Below are positions 30,101 through 40,007 of a DNA stretch of 64,000 nucleotides, piece by piece. Each line of letters opens with the position of its first letter. The stretch's first letter is position 1. Source of the DNA: Anisakis pegreffii (lineage: Eukaryota > Nematoda > Chromadorea > Rhabditida > Anisakidae); NCBI GenBank assembly GCA_035041965.1, contig JAPYMA010001212.1, forward strand, positions 16,855-80,854, written 5' to 3'. The position numbers and the translations under genes are program-made. The notes beneath the pieces are model-generated. The model did no database searches and had not been told where the DNA came from. It worked only from the letters and a program-made list of their open reading frames with translations.

Positions 30101-33100
30101 TCAATTAAGAGTGAAAAACATTAGGGTCTGAATTGAAATCAGACGGTAGCAACAAATAAAATCGAGAGATTGAAAAAATCTTTGAAAATCTCTCATTCAA
30201 TTGATATCCACGTTTAATTCTGTGCAGCGTTGCTGTATGCAGGTAACGACTGACTATTGAGAAGTGCAATTTGCAATGAGCGTTTTGCGCTCAGACAAGA
30301 TTTGTTGCGTTCGGAAACGAGCTCTTGGCCATAAAAATTGATGGTGTTCAATGAAAAATGTTATTTGGAAACGATTTTCGTCGTCAAAGCCTTGCAAGTC
30401 TCTAAATGAATAATACTCACAATTCGCACTATTATGTTCTTCAGTTGAGTGGTTCTAATTGTGGATTATAAAGTCATTAGTCACTGATCCGATCCTATTA
30501 AGCACGGCATGAGAGTATTCGAGCACATACTATACATCCCGACATATTGCTCTGATAGGCAGCCATATCTTTAGATGTTTCGAAAGCACCAGCTATTTGC
30601 TAGCGAATTATATCGTTGCACATATATTCCCACTGATTTAAGCTATCGAAATTTTTTTCAGCGCTTCTCTCATTCCCACAAATTACACTGTTTTTGTTTC
30701 AAATTATCTTTCCTAATCAATCACTGATTTTTCATTTGCATCTTACAAAAAACATTAAAGCAAACAAAGAAAATGCAAAATCATTTCTTTTTCCTCGGTA
30801 TGTTTATGCGAAGGATGCAATTATCTAGCAGACAGCATTATTAGGTTTGGCATTCCATTGATCTATTGATATGAGATGATCTCAGACATAATGAAGCACA
30901 CAAAACGAGCTGAGAATTTCCGAATGAAACTCTCAGTGAAGCGCATTGAAACCAAAAATCGACGAAGAAAGATTTCATGAATTGATTAAATATCATTCGA
31001 GAATTTTTTGATATCTCCGAAATCTTAGTTCAATTCATGCACCAGACGACTGATAATTTGCTCATGTCAGGGAATCTAAGAACGAAAAAACTTCAGATGG
31101 GCAATCTTCACCACTGATATGGCACGGCAAGTGCCCTGGCGATGGAATGAGAATAGAATTGGTCAAAGAAAGGTGTTCACCTGGATGAAAGCAAGCTATT
31201 GCCGAATATTCCTCTCGATCACTCTTAACTTCGGTCGCATCACCCTTATCGCCCCCAGCCGGTTGTTCTCTCTCTTTCGAGGGTTTCGCTTCTTTTAATG
31301 GTTCAATTTCTGGTGAAACACTACGATCAGTGGCTTTCTGGAATGCATCAGATGGGTTTTCAAACGCTTCAGAGGGCTGCTGTGCTTGTCGCACATTCGC
31401 ACATTCCATTGCTGTTTCATTTGCCTCAGCTTTCAGCTCAGTTGCACTTGCAGATAACTTCTGAACTTGTTCAGCTCCATCTTTGCTGCCCTCGTTCTCG
31501 GTTGACTCGTTCTTGGGTGCGATCGATTCTTGTCCAGGAATCTCTTCAACACCTTCTGAAATCGTATCATTCATGGGACTGTCGCAGAAAACATTGACGA
31601 AAGAATATCGTACATTCAGAGACAACAATAACAATATGAACAGTGGCGAGTGATACTTCTATATCATATGAAAAAGAGCACATTCTCAAGGAACCTTTTT
31701 CATTCTTACTGCCTTTCAATCCCATTTCATCATTGCCAATTTCTTCCACTTCTTCTTTCACACTTTGTGTTTCTTCAATCCGTTCGGAAACTACTTCCTT
31801 GTGAGGCTCTGAATCGCTCGCGATGCTGTTTTCTTCCTCTGAAACATTTAAATGCAAATAATACGAAACCAGAGATTTGCAACTGCCACTATTGGGAACC
31901 TGTATGATCTTTAGTGTACTATAAACGATGAGTTTATGAGAAGCGAATAAAATCATGACATTGCCCGTTCGATTGCGACAAATAAGCAGATAGCAGCAGC
32001 AGCAGTGAATCAAATACATGAGAAGAATAACTGATTGAATTGAGTTCAGTTTGGGAAAGGTAACCTTCAAGTTCAGGCGATGCTGGCGGATACTCGTGTT
32101 CACTTGCTGTACTTACGGCTGCAGCCACGAACTGAGGTGCTAGCAGTGGAGAGTGAATGTTGCTGAAAGAAACAATAACACCACTGCAACCTTCTCAAAC
32201 TTATGCTCATTCCCAGAATGAACTGCATTGCGGGTATAATACAAATGAATCGATATTTCGATCCACAACGATATTTCCGCTTAAATTTTCCACATCTGGA
32301 CGGTATTTCGACCCTGTTTCGACCCCCTCCTACATTATCTGGACATTTCATCCTAAGCCAGATGTAGGTGGATATTTCCACCTATATCTGTATGATTGGA
32401 TGAAAAAGATTGAATTATCAGATTTATTCTTTTTATTCTTATGAATACGAGCTCAAATTTCCATGTGTATCTCTTCGCAAAATACACAAACATGCAATGA
32501 ACACCTTCCTTCCATATGATTCAAAATTAATCTTTCCAATAAGAATTACGAAACGAACGATGAACTGTGCGATGAAAATCCTCAAAATGTGCAATTAAAT
32601 GATCGAAAACATTGAATAATTATCACCTCTTTACGGGACTTTCATCACGATCAACAGCTAAATTTTCCATCTGAAACAGGAGAAATTAGTGAAACATTCT
32701 TCATCCTATTAGAAGCTGACGACGATGTGACCGATATGAAACCAACTGCCAAGTATTAGCCATTGGTATCAATATGCTAGCTATTAGCTGCTCAATTCAA
32801 ACGACGAAGGCATTTTTTTCAACCAAAAAACGCACGCAATTTGCCAGATAATTTTTTCCAGTTGCTTCATTCAGAACATTCAAAAAAGCAGATGTTTTTG
32901 CTGATGAGATGCAGACGTTTTTTCCTTTTTACACGAAAAAACATAAATCTTTTCTCTGCTTTTAAAAGTTTAGCCATAAGACAACGAACGATCTTATGAT
33001 GAATGAAATTACTCTTTTTTTGCATTTGTTTTTCATTATGCACGTTGATCTAGTCGTTAAATGACTATCTATTGAAATCGAAATTGATTCAGTGCCTCCA

Positions 33101-36100
33101 GTGATATTAAATAAAGACTTGTGCTATGTGGTGATGTTAAGACAAATTCATTCTATTTGTAATCGTTTCGCCGCAGTGACCACACTTATCGTGCATAAAA
33201 TACAAAAAAAAGATTGCAAAACATGTATCTGGAAGTTTAAGAACTAACTTACTATAGATAATTTCAACTCAACTGCTTCAGCACTCTCGATTAGTGCCCC
33301 ATCAGGGATGCCTCTTTTTTCGCTGTTCACTGAAACGTAACTTGGTGATCTTGTGGCCTTCCGTCGAAGACGCCTCTTCCTAAGACGACGCTCGCGAGAT
33401 TCAGCTCGTTCTTCGGCACCAGACGAAGATTCCGAATCTGATGCTGGCTCTGTAGACTGACTCTTCTGCCTCGAGTTGTGACGAGCTGCTGGAATTCACG
33501 GCTACTTAAAATTTTCCACTGGAACGAATCATTTGGCGATATATCTGCCTATCATCATCATCATCATCATAATTTTCATTGCCATCTTATTGAATCGCAT
33601 TTATTGCTATCACCTTAACAGTTTATCGCCTTACAACTTGCTCACGAACAACAGAGACGAGACTATATTCAATAATTACTTCTCTCTCGAGCTGACAATC
33701 TCTTGCGCACACTCTCCAGTCCCACACTGCTATCGCGACTCTTGTTATTGATGGTCTCCAGCGAATAATTCTTTGGAGTGTAAACATTCAGAAGGCTACT
33801 CTCAATACTCGGTTGCTGTTGTGCCATCAGACGTCGAATTCGCGGAGATACATCCCTGAAATCGTTTTCATATTTCAACATTCAGTGGATGAACTCTTGA
33901 CAGTTGCGGTAAAGTCTAATTATGCTATTAAAAAACAATAGAAATCGATCGGAAATAGATCAATTGATGAGTGAAATGCGACTGACCGACCGTAACGTTA
34001 TTTTCATTTGAGGTAATTAATGAAAATCATAGAATACTGAGTTGTGCATACCTTGAAAATGAACCATAGCGTGCAGCCAGCGTTGTGTACAACGATTCTT
34101 GAGGTCGAACAGGAGAATAACTCCTGAAACAAGTGCACACTTTCATAAATTCACTTGAAAACTTCAGATTCAGAAGCTCTGTACATCATTGACACGTAAC
34201 GCAGTCAGTGCAGACCATTGATGGCATCCGGCGGATGGTCGGTCGGAATTCCGACTGTCCGAGTGATGAAAAGTCGGCCGGATTCCGACTGACACGAAAT
34301 TTCGCTCACTATCAGATACCAACACTAGTACAGACCATGTTGCCGCAGTTGACTAATGCTATTATGTGACAAGATGGCATCAGGTAAGTTGCACTAAAGT
34401 ACAACTGATAAGTATCGGTTCATACTCACCTGGACAACATCGGTTCACGATTTTTCGCTAGACCTTGCCTCCACGAGTTATAACTCGAAAAATTACTAGC
34501 GCCATATTTTGTGGCCAGTGGATATGTAGTTCCTCGAAATGCTGAGCTATTGCCGACACTTGAAATGTCTAAGGAAGAATTCCTTGAACCAAGTCGATTA
34601 CGTAATGATCCCTGTATCTATCATATTATCATTTGCTGATTATAAGTGAAAAACTGATCCATTCATAAGCGAGAGTTTCTTTCATCAGAGTTCTCAGATC
34701 GCAGACAGAACTCACGCTCTAATCACTTTAAGTATAGTATTGAATCAAGCATTGTCACTGCTATGAGTTATAATTATGTGTCTAATGATAAAGCTATCAC
34801 CATATCAAATCAATTATCTTAACAGCTCTGATAATCTGTAAGTTAAGACAGTTGTTATGATCATTATCAGCAACAGAATTGCTCGTAAATGCAGTGAAAA
34901 CTGACCAATGTTGAGTTATCCAAAAACGATCGATTCAGAGAGTTGCGTGACGATCTCAAATCCTCAGTGCTGTTTTGATGGGAGAGACTGTTGTTCGAGT
35001 AACGTTGTGAATAATGGTATGATGATGGTGATATGTTCGATGAATGCATTCCTCCCGTATCAGTATTATTATCATTATTATTATTATTATAATTTTCACC
35101 ATCGATCAGATTTCGCAAACGCGCAGCTTCATTAAGTCGTTGTCGCCAGGGTCGTTCCAATTTTGATGTTGGACTAAAATTCAGCCAAACTTTCAATTTT
35201 CACCATCATCAACAAATTGCTACAAAAACATAAAGCTAACAGTAAGGGGCACTTGATAAACTGTATGGACAAATGAGGTTTTTAGTGGAGCTTCGATGAC
35301 GTGCTAGAACGATAGCAAGCGATCTCCAAGCATGACATAAGCAAGCGTTATTGTTCAACGATACGATAACATCAATAAAGCGCATCGCTAATAACAATGT
35401 CAATGATAAAAGCATCGAACGGAACCTGTGTTCTATTGCACGTGGATAGGATGATTCGAATGCTCTGAAAGGTCTGCTCATATTGCATTCATATGGATAG
35501 CCAAAACGAGGGTTGATTTTAAGCAAAAAGCCTAATCAATCGTTCAGCTGGAATCGCATCCAGATTCATCGACCTCCTTTGCAAACCTTATTTCACTGAC
35601 AGTTTGATCAGTATTCAGATCATGAGCACATTTGAGACAGTTATCGTAGGTTCATGATCATTATCTTGATTTTGGCTGTTGATCGCCATGAGCTGGATTC
35701 GGCAAGGGAATTTGGATTGTTTTTTTTGGAAAGGAAACGTGAATAAGGATAGGTGGATGGATGGATGAGATACCTTGTTGAAGTGCGATTGCGACGTTCG
35801 ATGGTGGGCGAACGCGTGGTGTAACGTTCACGAATGGATGACGACGGAGCGGGAGAAGATATCGTTCGTTTTGGGTACGACTCGTATAATGAGGAGGTAC
35901 GTGAAGTTCCGGCTGCAGAACGGCCTGAAATCGAGGGCTATCAAATTCGATCATTGTCGCAAAGCGATGAGACTACGAAAGTGAAACAGTGCCATCAAAA
36001 TATTGGGTTTAACTGCCCGAGAACTCTCTGCCATACCTAGTATTATAGTTGGATCAGTAACTGAGTCAAATCATGATTTCTGAGGGCAAGCGCCAGCTCA

Positions 36101-39100
36101 TCGGGTTTATGATACAGAGCCCGCGTGGAACGGACCATGTGAAACAAGTTCATGAATAGTATTGTTGTATTATTGCCGAGAGCGGAACACTCATGCCTAG
36201 ATGCCTATGGATGGACGCATGCTACGAACCTTTCTCCAACGAAGAGGAATATCTCGACGATGCATTGTATAGGCTGCTTCCTCGATTCGATCCCAATGAG
36301 CCGCTATCGTTTGTGGAATTGCGAGAGCTCAAATACGTATTGGCCAGTGTTGATCTTCGTGGTGCTTAAAGGCAAAAATTGAACAGATCAACAGAATGAT
36401 TGCAATGAACGATCGCAATGTTTGTGGGTCTGATTTCATGATTAATTCGTAATGAATAAATTGTTGTAATGAAGTTCGCATAAGTTCATGCATTTGCTGA
36501 CTGCAGCTTACTGATTCTTTGAATAGTTTGAGTTCATGGATGACGTGACCATGCAGTAATCATAACATGAATATAACTTAATCACTGTTGTAAGATCATG
36601 TTCTTTCAGTTGGTGTTTCAATTGGATCGGATCGTTCGATTTTTAAGAATTTCTCTGCACTCCCAAAAAATTTTCAACAAATTCTTAAGAAAACGCATTC
36701 AGTTTGATGTTCACCACAACTTGAACTGGTATGGATGAGTGAATTGATATTGATCACCACTGACTCTCGATCTTCGCTTCTAACATCTATATCATCGGCA
36801 AATAGCACGTGAAAAGTATAGGAGCAGTCAAAGTAATGCCATTCAAGTAGGCTAAGAAGAAAACTCATCAATAGCATCATCCAAGATGATTGAGAAATAG
36901 TTAGAAAAAAGATGGAATAACGAGAAAAGAGAGAATATCAACTAAAACAATGAACTTAAAATATAACTTCTTATGAAAAACATATACTTCTTGAGAAAAC
37001 ACAAGTGATATTGCAAAATACATTGCAAAATTAAGCAGTTACATTGCAAAATCTCGTAAAATTATTGCGTAATAAATGAGCAGTTATGATTCGTATCTAC
37101 AACTGTAATAAATCCTTTCTTACAACTGTTGCCATTTAACTTGGATCAGTTTAGTTGGCGAAGCAATGCGTATGTAGACAAGAGTAATATTGAAAGCGGA
37201 ATTTTTTTCTATTTTACTTTGTAAAGTGCATCCTAGCCGACAGATATCTGCCTTTCGATAATACTTCCATATTGTTTTGATAACTTTGTATCAATGGACG
37301 AATCTTAAACTGTTCGAATGTTATTTTGCAGTGTTAAGTCGAGAATTCATAATGAAAGAGGTATCAATCAATCATTTCAATGACTATTTTAAACACACTA
37401 AATAGATTCGCGAATATTGATGTAGTTCTTAACATCTTTTGAATTGTTGTTGTTTCAAAAGAAGATGTTCGTAAACACGATGAGTACTAATGCACAATGG
37501 CATTTTAATAGAATGATTTGCAATAGATGAGCTTTTCTATTGCCATATGTATGAAATATTTATTTTCTTGAGAGACGAACGCAAGAAACGCATTACAAGC
37601 TCGGTTGAACGCATATGCTTTGCACCACATGTCTTCAGTTATTGTTCAGACTCAATTGAAAGCGTTTCACTTCCATGCAAATTCTGATTCATTCTCTATC
37701 AGAGTAAATCATAAACGCTATACGAATGAATATCAAAACGTTCTATCAAAAGTTTCAGCAAGAAATCATAGCGTATTTTGCAGAGTAATTCTGCATATGC
37801 TGTGACTAGCGAATACAATAATCTCGAATCAATTCAACGACAAACAAACGTTTCTCTCCATGAATTTTCTGGCTTAAGATAAAATGATTGCTGCGCAGAT
37901 CGGTGCTTGATGTTTTGAGGAGATCAGAATGTGTTACATGAGATTATTATGTCAAGATTGTGAACTAGCAGCAATTGGGAGAAGTGATATGGATGAGGTG
38001 TCTTTTGGAGACAATTTGAATGAATCGAAGACATTATTGTGTTACCCGGATCAGGTGCCCATGCTGATCGCTGACTGGGTGATCTGTATGCAGAAAAGGC
38101 GTTATCTTTCGACCTGTTGCTGCCACTGGTGCTGGAAAGTGATGAACCACCGAAACGCGACGATCTCTCCAGAACCGAAGGCCCTGTATTCCTGCAAAAC
38201 ATCCCACAACCAAATCCAGATTTCATTTCGGCCAAAGTGACGAAATCATGATCCATGCTGAGCAATACGCATGCCAGGAAATTGCAAACCGCTATTCAAT
38301 CACTCGTAATGAGTTGTAATACCACAGTTTGGTATTTTATCAACCGCCTCCTTAATATCTCCAATCCAGAAACTCAATAAAGTAATCCCTTCTGTCCAAA
38401 AAAAATCAAGTAGCAGGTTTTAATGAAGCCGGAAAACCACAAATGCGGCTTAGAGTGCCCATGAAAACGATTAGTATGGGTTCAAAATTCACCACAATAT
38501 CATCACATACCCAGTATCGATGGTGAAACGCTTTGATGAGGGTGATTGCGATGAGGTGCTAAAGCGGGCTAGATTAGGCCTGCCGGACGTAGACGATAGC
38601 ATAGCTGTACCGAATGGTTTCGATGCGGCCGAATCAAAAGCTTTCGTCAGACGACTCAAATGACCTCCTCGGCGCTCATCACCAAACACTGGCTTATTCC
38701 AACGAACTGAGTTCCAACTGAAGATTGCACGAAAATTCGATTGATGCAACAAGAAAGTTCTGTTTTTTCAATTTCCTTTGGTTGTTGGATGTAATCACGC
38801 AAATTAATCAAGTAGCGATTGCTTGCCACGCGGCTATGCACCTTATCACTGCGTATCTCTTTCCTCAATCGCTTCACTTTCCAAAACATTTGTGCGTTTT
38901 GTGTGCTGTTGTGAGAAAAAGAAGCAAGCTTCGCGTAAATAGTGCAACGACGACGGTTTTTGCATTATCTCAGACCACCACGTAGCTTTTGAGAAGAACT
39001 TTTTTCTCTACATCAAGCAATCTAATGCCAGCATTTCAATCACATTCACTGCTTATTGAATACATATATATGCTCATTTTACGCGTTTGGATAGCGGCAA

Positions 39101-39610
39101 ACAGTAATAATACTATGCTGTTTGCTGGATGAAGCGGTTCACCTCAATAAACTATGGCATCATGAGTGGAGGAACTTCCCGAATGGATTCATGAATTCAA
39201 TACGAATCTATTAGCATGTTCAGTGGGAGTCTATTAGCATTTTTATTTAATGTTTTTCAACGGCTAACCGAAGCCTTCAAGATGATTTGTTTATAATCCG
39301 AATGCACAATGATACATACACATGCATGAGCGCGTATGGAACAACTGCAAATGATCTTATGCGTTGATCAAACATGACTACTTCAAGCATAAATGACTTG
39401 CATCTCAAGATCTATCTTGTGATAAATTGTATGAGGTGTTGCTGCTGCTGTTCGGTTGCAAAGGCTGTGTGCATACATCACTCACCTTGTTCCATACGTA
39501 TGTGGTTCAACGGTTGAACTGAGTGAGCGCAGATTCGAGCCTGCAGCAGCAGCGGAATTATTACTGCCAGCACCCCATCGTCGGTGATATAAACCAGTTG
39601 AAGATGGCAT
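9..39610 (-). CDS. Giant Ser/Pro-rich scaffold-like protein, 42 exons, 3' end outside window
   Basis: Exons read right to left: 39610-39486, 38717-38511, 38191-38046, 36364-36230, 35924-35774, 35173-34906, 34611-34430, 34123-34052, 33855-33680, 33488-33253, 32670-32627, 32162-32065, 31838-31695, 31555-31181, 29535-29481, 27944-27759, 24581-24423, 19199-19091, 17771-17569, 17278-17167, 16289-16167, 14559-14379, 14072-13874, 13671-13509, 11708-11639, 11340-11187, 7419-7269, 6867-6650, 6367-6277, 5992-5789, 5598-5447, 5227-5048, 4351-4222, 4001-3777, 3668-3535, 3417-3287, 3149-3024, 1841-1735, 1439-1148, 910-693, 588-379, 129-9. Each has an AG acceptor (mostly TTTCAG) and a GT donor, and all phases agree, giving about 2,254 open codons. 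The start begins MPSSTGLYHRRWGAG; the last readable exon contains LMKSNSLSNEPWKAQV. There is no signal peptide or membrane helix. Composition is Ser/Arg/Pro/Gln-rich with short helical, charged segments. I do not recognise the family; a cytoskeletal or junctional scaffold is inference. Weakest joins are 29481 (donor AA|gtgtga), 24423 (GC|gttagt) and 17771 (AAG acceptor). The model could also be two genes or miss in-phase exons. Confidence 0.75.
379..588 (-). CDS. Giant-gene exon with RFGQFLRKISG motif
   Basis: Seventy codons, phase 0 in and out. After a Ser-rich start comes the basic amphipathic stretch NRFGQFLRKISGSSKPP, followed by AASLLSLNK. The preceding exon (910-693) ends with an acidic DDDEDDGFYDNIQ. 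These motifs look conserved-type but I could not name the family. Confidence 0.75.
1148..1439 (-). CDS. Giant-gene exon with polyglutamine/His run
   Basis: The 97 codons are Ser/Pro-rich with seven Gln followed by His residues, encoded by CAA repeats. The donor CCTCCTG|gtcaga (phase 1) joins to GSTNSSQTGGYYSSGSS of the exon at 910. Without the splice the frame stops about 40 nt further on. Confidence 0.7.
1315..1338. repeat. TGT triplet repeat encoding Gln run
   Basis: On the minus strand this reads CAA repeats, coding the polyglutamine of the exon at 1439-1148. Confidence 0.85.
4414..4880 (+). mobile_element. hAT-like transposon end with GAATGAGAA-type repeats
   Basis: CAGTGGTTCTCAACCTT at 4414 closely matches terminal inverted repeats of hAT elements. 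About 230-460 bp inside it are six copies of a GAATGAGAA-like motif (near 4654, 4698, 4729, 4796, 4827 and 4868), resembling subterminal transposase-binding repeats. No matching right end was found before the exon at 5048, so this is a decayed or truncated copy in an intron. Confidence 0.45.
5789..5992 (-). CDS. Giant-gene exon with hydrophobic/Trp motif
   Basis: Sixty-eight codons, phase 0 at both ends, containing RLDFTRKWLAGDIKSWASGQ, which has two Trp and an amphipathic pattern and looks more constrained than the flanking low-complexity exons. It is a good query for finding the family. The neighbouring exon (5598-5447) adds DYDLDERSIGSCSAEVAAIN and PPAKPA. Confidence 0.75.
6650..6867 (-). 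CDS. Giant-gene exon, Pro/Ser-rich ending in Gln run
   Basis: Read from TTTTGCAG, the 72 codons are Pro/Ser/Thr-rich with PxxP-like spacings (PVRPEPRPR) that could bind SH3 domains, then five Gln. The donor ACCAG|gtttgt is phase 2, into a second basic/proline exon at 6367-6277. Confidence 0.75.
7269..7419 (-). CDS. Giant-gene exon with strong helical/coiled-coil segment
   Basis: It encodes 50 residues such as GKQVDQMIDQARF and SKFKEAIDYLDQIFEDLKKE, the most regular helix in the protein and a likely dimerisation or partner-binding element. The acceptor TTTTGCAG gives phase 2 in, matching donor AACAG|gttaat of the exon ending at 11187; this is why I did not use the stronger-looking GCCGAG|gtgagc inside that exon. 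The intron upstream is 3.8 kb. Confidence 0.75.
9640..10125 (-). mobile_element. hAT-like transposon end, opposite orientation
   Basis: The plus strand ends GAGAACCTCTG at 10125; read on the minus strand this is CAGAGGTTCTCATAGG, a hAT-type terminus. Inside it is a palindrome (AAATTACCCAAAATGGGTAA), and further in are GAATGAGAA motifs (near 9640-9700 reversed, 9825 and 9859 forward). The other end was not found. It lies in the 3.8 kb intron before the coiled-coil exon. Confidence 0.4.
10594..11076 (-). other. 160-codon ORF inside a giant-gene intron
   Basis: Open minus frame, Leu/Phe/Ser-rich (LTFEVWLDCQHMLKNVVYWP), overlapped at its 3' end by a second open frame at 10341-10676. The pair looks like one older reading frame broken by a frameshift, as in a decayed transposon or nested gene. 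There is no recognisable catalytic motif. It lies 470 bp from the hAT-like terminus at 10125. Confidence 0.25.
11709..13508 (-). other. Intron of the giant gene
   Basis: No coding or repeat signal seen beyond AT-rich sequence. Confidence 0.5.
17167..17278 (-). CDS. Giant-gene exon, acidic coiled-coil-like
   Basis: The exon follows acceptor TTATTTGTAG and ends at ATCAG|gtatga. It reads LIIEEEKSRLDQTVCDLDAQ, with hydrophobic spacing suggesting a short coiled coil. Phase 2 in, 0 out, leading to the exon LDSRQRSESLASVVLDQLRK at 16289. Confidence 0.6.
17569..17771 (-). CDS. Giant-gene exon, tentative (Ser-rich)
   Basis: The frame is open for 67 codons between a pyrimidine-rich AAG acceptor (CTTTCTCTGGCAAG) and a donor GAACC|gtgaag, and contains SVINSKRVSELSVRETSNQS. 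Phase 0 in and 2 out exactly bridge the exon at 19199-19091 (phase 0 out) and the one at 17278-17167 (phase 2 in). The AAG acceptor and the CC|gt donor are weak, so it may be optional or slightly misplaced. Confidence 0.5.
17928..17972 (-). CDS. Possible alternative start exon inside the giant gene
   Basis: ATG at 17972-17970 begins 15 codons (MRRQPVAVSTRPFPK), ending at donor AAG|gtgtac in phase 0, which fits the exon at 17771. Upstream there is an AG at 17987 that could act as a trans-splice site. It could give a shorter isoform lacking the N-terminal third, but the exon is short and could be chance. Confidence 0.3.
19200..24422 (-). other. Longest intron of the giant gene (5.2 kb)
   Basis: No exon with matching phases was found. 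Contains the TTG/CTG triplet run and several short open frames on both strands (for example 21576-21849) that look like chance. A second gene boundary inside this intron cannot be excluded. Confidence 0.4.
19695..19721. repeat. TTG/CTG triplet repeat, intronic
   Basis: Nine triplets (three TTG, then CTG) inside an intron; neither strand is coding in any supported model. Confidence 0.8.
26566..26588. repeat. ACAA tetranucleotide repeat
   Basis: Five to six tandem AAAC/ACAA units in a giant-gene intron. Confidence 0.75.
26640..26817 (-). CDS. Unplaced candidate exon in a giant-gene intron
   Basis: After CTATTTAG the frame reads SVERLSEILNCCYETNKENL and then a Ser/Pro/Phe segment, with protein-like composition. 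Its entry phase (1) does not fit the flanking exons (both phase 2) without a partner exon, so I have not joined it. It may be an optional exon pair, a nested gene piece or chance. Confidence 0.25.
27086..27106. repeat. CTGAA pentanucleotide repeat
   Basis: Four tandem CTGAA units in a giant-gene intron, followed about 50 bp later by a short AGC triplet run. Confidence 0.75.
27759..27944 (-). CDS. Giant-gene exon, Lys/Val-rich folded-looking segment
   Basis: This is one of the few segments with a globular composition: it contains TILKTFSFCEAPALRIRLPK, then a Lys-rich stretch and ELGEGVVFTNECR. Two cysteines and alternating hydrophobics suggest beta structure, but I cannot assign a domain. Entry is phase 2, exit phase 2 (CGAAG|gtaaga), joining to ESCVSKKVRVPPSSTKKRPP at 24581. 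Confidence 0.65.
31181..31555 (-). CDS. Giant-gene exon, long Glu/Ala/Ser-rich segment
   Basis: This is the longest exon (375 nt), rich in Glu, Ala, Ser and Lys, and probably disordered or loosely helical. The acceptor is ATTTCAG at 31556-31562; the nearer GCGACAG acceptor would need a phase that meets a stop or an earlier mismatch. The donor CATCCAG|gtgaac joins in phase to the exon at 29535. Without that splice the frame runs on to a stop at 31062, so a shorter isoform ending there is possible. Confidence 0.7.
33253..33488 (-). CDS. Giant-gene exon with Ser/Glu block and Arg-rich basic patch
   Basis: After an acceptor GAATTCCAG the frame reads a Ser-rich acidic block (EPASDSESSSGAEE), then a very basic patch (RERRLRKRRLRRKATRS), which could be a nuclear-localisation or acidic-partner-binding segment. 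The preceding exon must end at GAGAGAA|gtaatt (33680) for the phase to fit; other frames of this exon are stopped. Confidence 0.75.
33551..33570. repeat. ATC triplet repeat
   Basis: Six to seven ATC units between two giant-gene exons. Confidence 0.8.
34200..34335. repeat. GC-rich island with two related palindromes, in an intron
   Basis: Two copies of an imperfect palindromic unit (GTCGGTCGGAATTCCGACTG and GTCGGCCGGATTCCGACTG) lie about 40 bp apart in otherwise AT-rich intron sequence, with CAGACCAT in both flanks. This resembles a small inserted foldback or MITE-type repeat. Confidence 0.4.
34906..35173 (-). CDS. Giant-gene exon with basic helix and Asn run
   Basis: The exon begins SPTSKLERPWRQRLNEAARL, a charged segment likely to form a short helix, then has an Asn-rich stretch made by AAT codons (five in a row, then three more) and a Ser-rich tail. 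The Asn run corresponds to the ATT/ATA triplet repeat seen on the plus strand near 35.08 kb and probably varies in length. Phase 2 in, phase 0 out. Confidence 0.75.
36365..38045 (-). other. Intron of the giant gene
   Basis: AT-rich; no exon-like segment with usable splice sites seen. Confidence 0.5.
39486..39610 (-). CDS. First coding exon of the giant gene
   Basis: The exon runs from ATG 39610-39608 to the donor ACAAG|gtgagt and encodes 41 residues plus two bases, containing a run of four alanines and SNLRSLSSTVEP. The next exon (from 38717) begins with T, completing Ser in phase. The frame is open upstream of the ATG back to a pyrimidine-rich TTAG at about 39653, which could be a trans-splice site or the acceptor of a further 5' exon. 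The start codon is therefore likely but not proven. Confidence 0.6.
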
Positions 39611-39754
39611 TTTGAATGAATAGCAATTATCTAACGAATAAGCAAATGCCTAACGAAGAAATAAGGGAATAAGGCAGAGTGGTAATGTAGCAACAGTTAG
39701 AATATAGGTGAATGCAAACAATCGCTATGATATCCAAATAACTCTGAATCCAAG
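39611..39754. promoter_or_regulatory. Short region between two divergent start codons
   Basis: Only 144 bp separate the ATG of the giant minus gene (39610) and the ATG of the plus-strand coding exon at 39755. The stretch is AT-rich, with a repeated CTAACGA motif; on the minus strand the two copies form pyrimidine-TTAG acceptor-like sites. A shared promoter is inferred from the layout; no defined core element is recognised. Confidence 0.4.
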
Positions 39755-39859
39755 ATGATCAATGAAGAATATCCGATGTCCAAACTACTTTTAGAAGAAT
39801 ATAGCAAATACGTTTACAAACCAGCAGATCCGGAACTTCAACTGCTCATCAGTTCGGAG
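39755..39859 (+). CDS. First exon of an unidentified plus-strand gene
   Basis: ATG opens 35 codons ending at a good donor TCGGAG|gtaaat (phase 0). The peptide contains PMSKLLLEEYSKYVYKPADP and is helical and charged; the antisense frames are stopped. It faces away from the giant gene. The following plus exon candidate (40008) is in phase 2, so an exon is missing between them or one boundary is wrong. Confidence 0.5.
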
Positions 39860-40007
39860 GTAAATTAAATTCGTCGAGTTGTGTTTCAGATGTTAGTTAA
39901 ATTGAGTTGAATCAATAACACCACAACGAGGTCAAGCCAGCAGTTCAGTCAGACTGTGTCGCCGTATCATTAGGATCATAATCTTCATCAACAACATTGT
40001 GTCTCAG

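Noticed and set aside
31298..31597. Plus-strand 99-codon frame
   Set aside because: Antisense to the 375-nt minus exon at 31555-31181.
35775..36040. Plus-strand open frames around 35.8-36.0 kb
   Set aside because: They are antisense to the giant-gene exon at 35924-35774, which has both splice sites and the right phases.
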